From positions 1 through 64,000 of the forward strand of contig NZ_LANP01000001.1 in NCBI RefSeq assembly GCF_000964595.1: a stretch of 64,000 nucleotides of DNA, read 5' to 3'. Below the pieces are notes generated by a model. That model had not been told where the DNA came from and did not search any database. It saw only the letters and a program-made list of their open reading frames with translations. This document shows positions 61,170 to 64,000 of this stretch, in pieces. The DNA comes from Orientia chuto str. Dubai (lineage in GTDB: Bacteria; Pseudomonadota; Alphaproteobacteria; Rickettsiales; Rickettsiaceae). The translations under genes and the position numbers were made by a program. How positions within the stretch are numbered: the stretch's first letter is position 1; each line of letters opens with the position of its first letter.

Positions 61170-62432
61170 ATGCTAAGTAAAAATTACAAGATTATTTTAA
61201 GTAGCTGTATTGCTACTATTTTTGAATGGTATGACTACACATTATCCATTCATTTTGCTGTTACAATTGCTAATAATTTTTTTCCAAAAGCTAATCAGTC
61301 AGCTACTTTATTAGAAGCATTGCTGGTTTTTGCAGTTGGATATTTAGTTAGGCCAATTGGAGGCATATTTTTTGGTATTATAGGAGATAAATTTGGTAGA
61401 AAGGAAGCAGTAGCAATGTCAGTTATATGCATTTCTTTACCAACAACAATAATTGGCATTTTGCCTACATATCAATCAATAGGTGTTAGTGCTACTATTA
61501 TTATTACTATAACTAGATTATTACAAGGATTATCTGTCGGAGGTAATTTAACAGGTTCAGTATCATTTTTAATTGAAAACAGTAATAAAAAAAATCATGG
61601 ACTGCTTGGTAGCTTGTTGATGTTTAGTTTATGCATTGGTATATTTCTAGGATTATTAACATCATACTTAATGAAAGCAAACCTTACTTCAGAACAGTTT
61701 AATAATTGGGGATGGCGCATTCCATTTTTACTTGGCTCTCCAATAATTTTGCTAGGTATATATATTAAATATGCTATTCAGGATACTCCAATATTTAAGC
61801 AAATGCAAACCACTAATAAAATTGAAAAATCTCCTTTTAGAAAAACTTTAAGATCACATTGGCGAGATATATTAATCTCCATTATGATTAACTCTACTGG
61901 TTCAGTGATATTTTACTTTGAAGCAGCTTATTTGATACACTACTTAGAATTTAGTAAAGGATTTGACAAAACAGAAATTGATTACCTAAACAAATTTTGT
62001 TGTATAATCATGGCTGTAGTTACACTTCTTAGTGGATGGCTATATGATAGAATAGGAGCAAAAAAATTATACACAACAATTATTATATCAGTAATATTAT
62101 CCATTGGATTTATAACTCAATTACTTGAACAAGGAAATTTTAATGTAGCTATTTTTGCTCAAATCGCAGTAGCAATTTTGGCTGCATTATATATAGGAGC
62201 AGAGCCAGCTATGCAAAGTGCACTATATTGCAGTAATATTAGAAATACAGCATTATCTTTATCATATAATATTTCAGTAAGTATTTTTGGTGGAACAGCT
62301 CCAATTATTTTTGAATATTTAGTACAAACTACAGGGTCCCTTCATTCTGTAGCTTATTACATTGCTAGCTGCTCAGTTATAAGTTTAATAGGAATATATT
62401 TATATAAAAAAAAGGCTAATTATTTAGATTAA
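61170..62432 (+). CDS. ProP-like MFS transporter
   Basis: The 420-aa protein has 12 helices. The start FEWYDYTLSIHFA, loop 2-3 motif GIIGDKFGRKEAVAMS and TRLLQGLSVGGNLTGSVSFL place it in the metabolite:proton symporter (ProP/ShiA) group, many copies of which occur in Rickettsiaceae. Substrates may be betaine, proline or organic acids; not determinable here. It lies 7 bp after the DMT gene. Confidence 0.88.
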   Translation: MLSKNYKIILSSCIATIFEWYDYTLSIHFAVTIANNFFPKANQSATLLEALLVFAVGYLVRPIGGIFFGIIGDKFGRKEAVAMSVICISLPTTIIGILPTYQSIGVSATIIITITRLLQGLSVGGNLTGSVSFLIENSNKKNHGLLGSLLMFSLCIGIFLGLLTSYLMKANLTSEQFNNWGWRIPFLLGSPIILLGIYIKYAIQDTPIFKQMQTTNKIEKSPFRKTLRSHWRDILISIMINSTGSVIFYFEAAYLIHYLEFSKGFDKTEIDYLNKFCCIIMAVVTLLSGWLYDRIGAKKLYTTIIISVILSIGFITQLLEQGNFNVAIFAQIAVAILAALYIGAEPAMQSALYCSNIRNTALSLSYNISVSIFGGTAPIIFEYLVQTTGSLHSVAYYIASCSVISLIGIYLYKKKANYLD

Positions 62433-62510
62433 AAATTAAATCATTATGCTCTTAAATATTTAGAATTAAAGATTGATGGAACATAATATATATGATAAAG
62501 TACTTTTTTA

Positions 62511-63251
62511 TTGCTAGATTTCTTTATTAATAAATGGTTAAATTACATATATTATAATATGCTCAACCCTAAAAAGCAGCTGATTTTATATTTATTTTGC
62601 TATCTAGCAATTTGCAATATTCAAGCAATTCCTATTGAAATAAATAATAATACTAATCTTAACTCACGTATTAATGTGAATGATAAGATTAATGCCTGCC
62701 AAGCTACAAAAATAGTTACTAATAATTATGAACCGGGTATTTTCAATAGTACCAATAATTTATTGCGGCACGTTGGACAAAATTATAAATTAAAAGATAA
62801 AATAGTTATTATAAGAGGCACAGTTGTTGACAAAAATTGTGTTCCAGTTTTAGATGCAAAAGTATATTTGTGGCAAGTAGATGCTAATGGTAAATATCCT
62901 TATATTCCACTAAAAAGCGCTATCGATCAATCTTTAATAAGTAACAATTTAGAAAGCACTTTCACTGGCTCAGGTATGACTACAACAAATAACAATGGTA
63001 ATTTCTATTTTATGACTATTTATCCTGCCGCAGTTCATAATATTCCTCCTCATTTTAATTTTAGAGTTAAGCATATGGAGCTTGGTAGTTTACAAACAAT
63101 ACAAATTATAAAAAATGATGAAATACTTAAACTGCCATGCAGTAACTGTATACATAACACTGAAATTATTATCGAATATGTAACACTGGTTATGCCTTCT
63201 GCAAGCAAGATAAGAAGGCATAATATACATGCTATTACTAAATCATCGTAG
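62511..63251 (+). CDS. exported intradiol-dioxygenase-like protein, two iron ligands lost
   Basis: The open frame is 246 aa, but the ATG at 62559 (MLNPKKQLILYLFCYLAICN) is the likelier start because a signal peptide begins there. The domain matches protocatechuate/intradiol dioxygenases: IRGTVVDKNCVPVLDAKVYL, WQVDANGKYPY, NNNGNFYFMTIYP, PPHFNFRVKH. By alignment to PcaH, the first iron Tyr (KYPY) and first His (PPH) are present. The second Tyr position is Val, and the second His (usual HIHF) is Asn (HFNF). It is therefore probably not a classical ring-cleaving enzyme. Conserved Cys residues (CSNC near the end) suggest an extracytoplasmic fold. Confidence 0.72.
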   Translation: MLDFFINKWLNYIYYNMLNPKKQLILYLFCYLAICNIQAIPIEINNNTNLNSRINVNDKINACQATKIVTNNYEPGIFNSTNNLLRHVGQNYKLKDKIVIIRGTVVDKNCVPVLDAKVYLWQVDANGKYPYIPLKSAIDQSLISNNLESTFTGSGMTTTNNNGNFYFMTIYPAAVHNIPPHFNFRVKHMELGSLQTIQIIKNDEILKLPCSNCIHNTEIIIEYVTLVMPSASKIRRHNIHAITKSS

Positions 63252-64000
63252 ATGAAAAAATAGCCTAAAATAACACAGTATAAAAACCTAATTGTTATCA
63301 CTACATTAATTTCTCTTGAGAGAAAAAGCTAATTTTTTTGATTTGCGGTGCTCATAAATAAAAAATTATGCAGTACCTTTCTGCTCCATCTTAGTTTGCA
63401 GTATATCAGCACTAACAACAAAATAATTCGCGCTTTTTCCAGGATACTTTATACTAATAAAGCCTACTAGAATGCTAGAATAATTTATTTATAGATTCTA
63501 ACAATAGTATTATAATATCATCAGCCTCTCCTTGCAAAAACTTTAAATATTTTTGTATGAGCTATTTATAGTTATATAAATCTGATCTTAATGTATCTTT
63601 ATACTGCTATTTTATTGCGCCAAAAACCATAATATTTTACTTGAATGGTATTATTATCATCACATAGTAAAGTTACTGAGTTGACTCTACACCCGTCAGT
63701 AATAAAACATAGTTATAGTATGTATATTCCTTTTTTTATAAGATTCTCTCTCTTTGCGAATTTTTTTAATCTTCCATAGAGATTCTCATTTGTAAATTGC
63801 TTTGTTAAGTTATTGTTTATTCACAATTTACATCTCTATGCCTAATACTTCCTAGTCTAAAACTGAAATTCTATGGATATTGATACATAAAAAATAAAAA
63901 AAATCATTAAATACATGATAATGACTTAATCTAAACATTACTATTGTTGTAATAATTTCCAATATGCTGTTATTATATCAAGTTAAACTAATACAATAAC
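63252..64000. other. gene-free right end with coding remnants
   Basis: On the minus strand several short frames in series look like one decayed gene: 63602-63710 (CFITDGCRVNSVTLLCDDNN, TIQVKYYGFWRNKIAV), about 63505-63565 (KYLKFLQGEADDIIILLLES), and about 63378-63478 (KYPGKSANYFVVSADILQTK). I cannot name it. Right of 63710 nothing coding is visible apart from an inverted repeat. Confidence 0.4.
63775..63840. repeat. 66-bp imperfect inverted repeat
   Basis: CATAGAGAT (63775-63783) plus GTAAATT (63792-63798) mirror AATTTAC (63825-63831) plus ATCTCTATG (63832-63840), with an 8-base bulge on the left arm. It may be a short miniature element, an IS-end pair or a structured RNA. Confidence 0.4.

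Overview
The window looks like a chromosome segment of an obligate intracellular Rickettsiaceae bacterium, most likely Orientia tsutsugamushi. The basis is strong AT richness, rickettsial-type housekeeping proteins, and relics of F-type conjugation genes, an IS630 transposase and an Rpn-type nuclease, which are typical of the decayed Rickettsiales amplified genetic elements (RAGE) that fill Orientia genomes. The species call is inference; no search was run.

Layout. 1-2330 is a decayed RAGE on the minus strand: traC (runs off the left edge), traV and traB relics, an IS630 transposase relic, and the C-terminal end of a TraA/TraI-like relaxase-helicase. Next to it is an intact 166-aa disordered orphan protein (2665-3165). 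3221-4762 encodes a PpiD-like periplasmic chaperone, divergent from a plus-strand run tpiA-secG, smpB, lipA and a COQ10/RatA-like gene (4848-7879). From 27504 down to 7991 nearly everything is on the minus strand: cupredoxin, FTR1 iron permease, yciB, recR, plsC, tuf, tRNA-Trp, secE, nusG, rplK, rplA, rplJ, rplL, rpoB, rpoC, aspS and a beta-lactamase-fold serine hydrolase. This is the conserved translation/transcription superoperon with rickettsial additions. tRNA-Lys, pheS and pheT follow on the plus strand, then priA on minus.

33706-35190 is a badly decayed gene downstream of sucA-sucB. A frameshifted Fe superoxide dismutase lies upstream of sucA. 40100-42400 is a second relic island, with a winged-helix gene flanked by copies of a 13-bp motif and an Rpn-family nuclease. 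tatD, metG, rho and an mscS channel follow on the minus strand. The plus strand then carries rpmH-rnpA, a large AsmA-like protein, ccmD-ccmE, a DUF1189-like membrane protein, ruvX and recJ; a quinone oxidoreductase and a stomatin-like gene are on minus. The right end has a membrane-anchored cytochrome c, a Trm112-like small gene, initiator tRNA, rpmE-rpmB, two transporters and an exported intradiol-dioxygenase-like protein. After that comes 750 bp of decayed DNA.

The genes are mostly core information processing plus energy metabolism (2-oxoglutarate dehydrogenase, cytochrome c maturation, lipoate synthesis). The accessory DNA is almost all in ruins. Two host-interaction or stress genes, sodB and the serine hydrolase, each carry what looks like a single-base deletion. 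The most interesting locus is the 166-aa orphan: it carries a KHVSF motif followed by VKVF, resembling the protein phosphatase 1 docking segment of GADD34-type eIF2-alpha phosphatase regulators. It is a candidate effector next to the RAGE debris.
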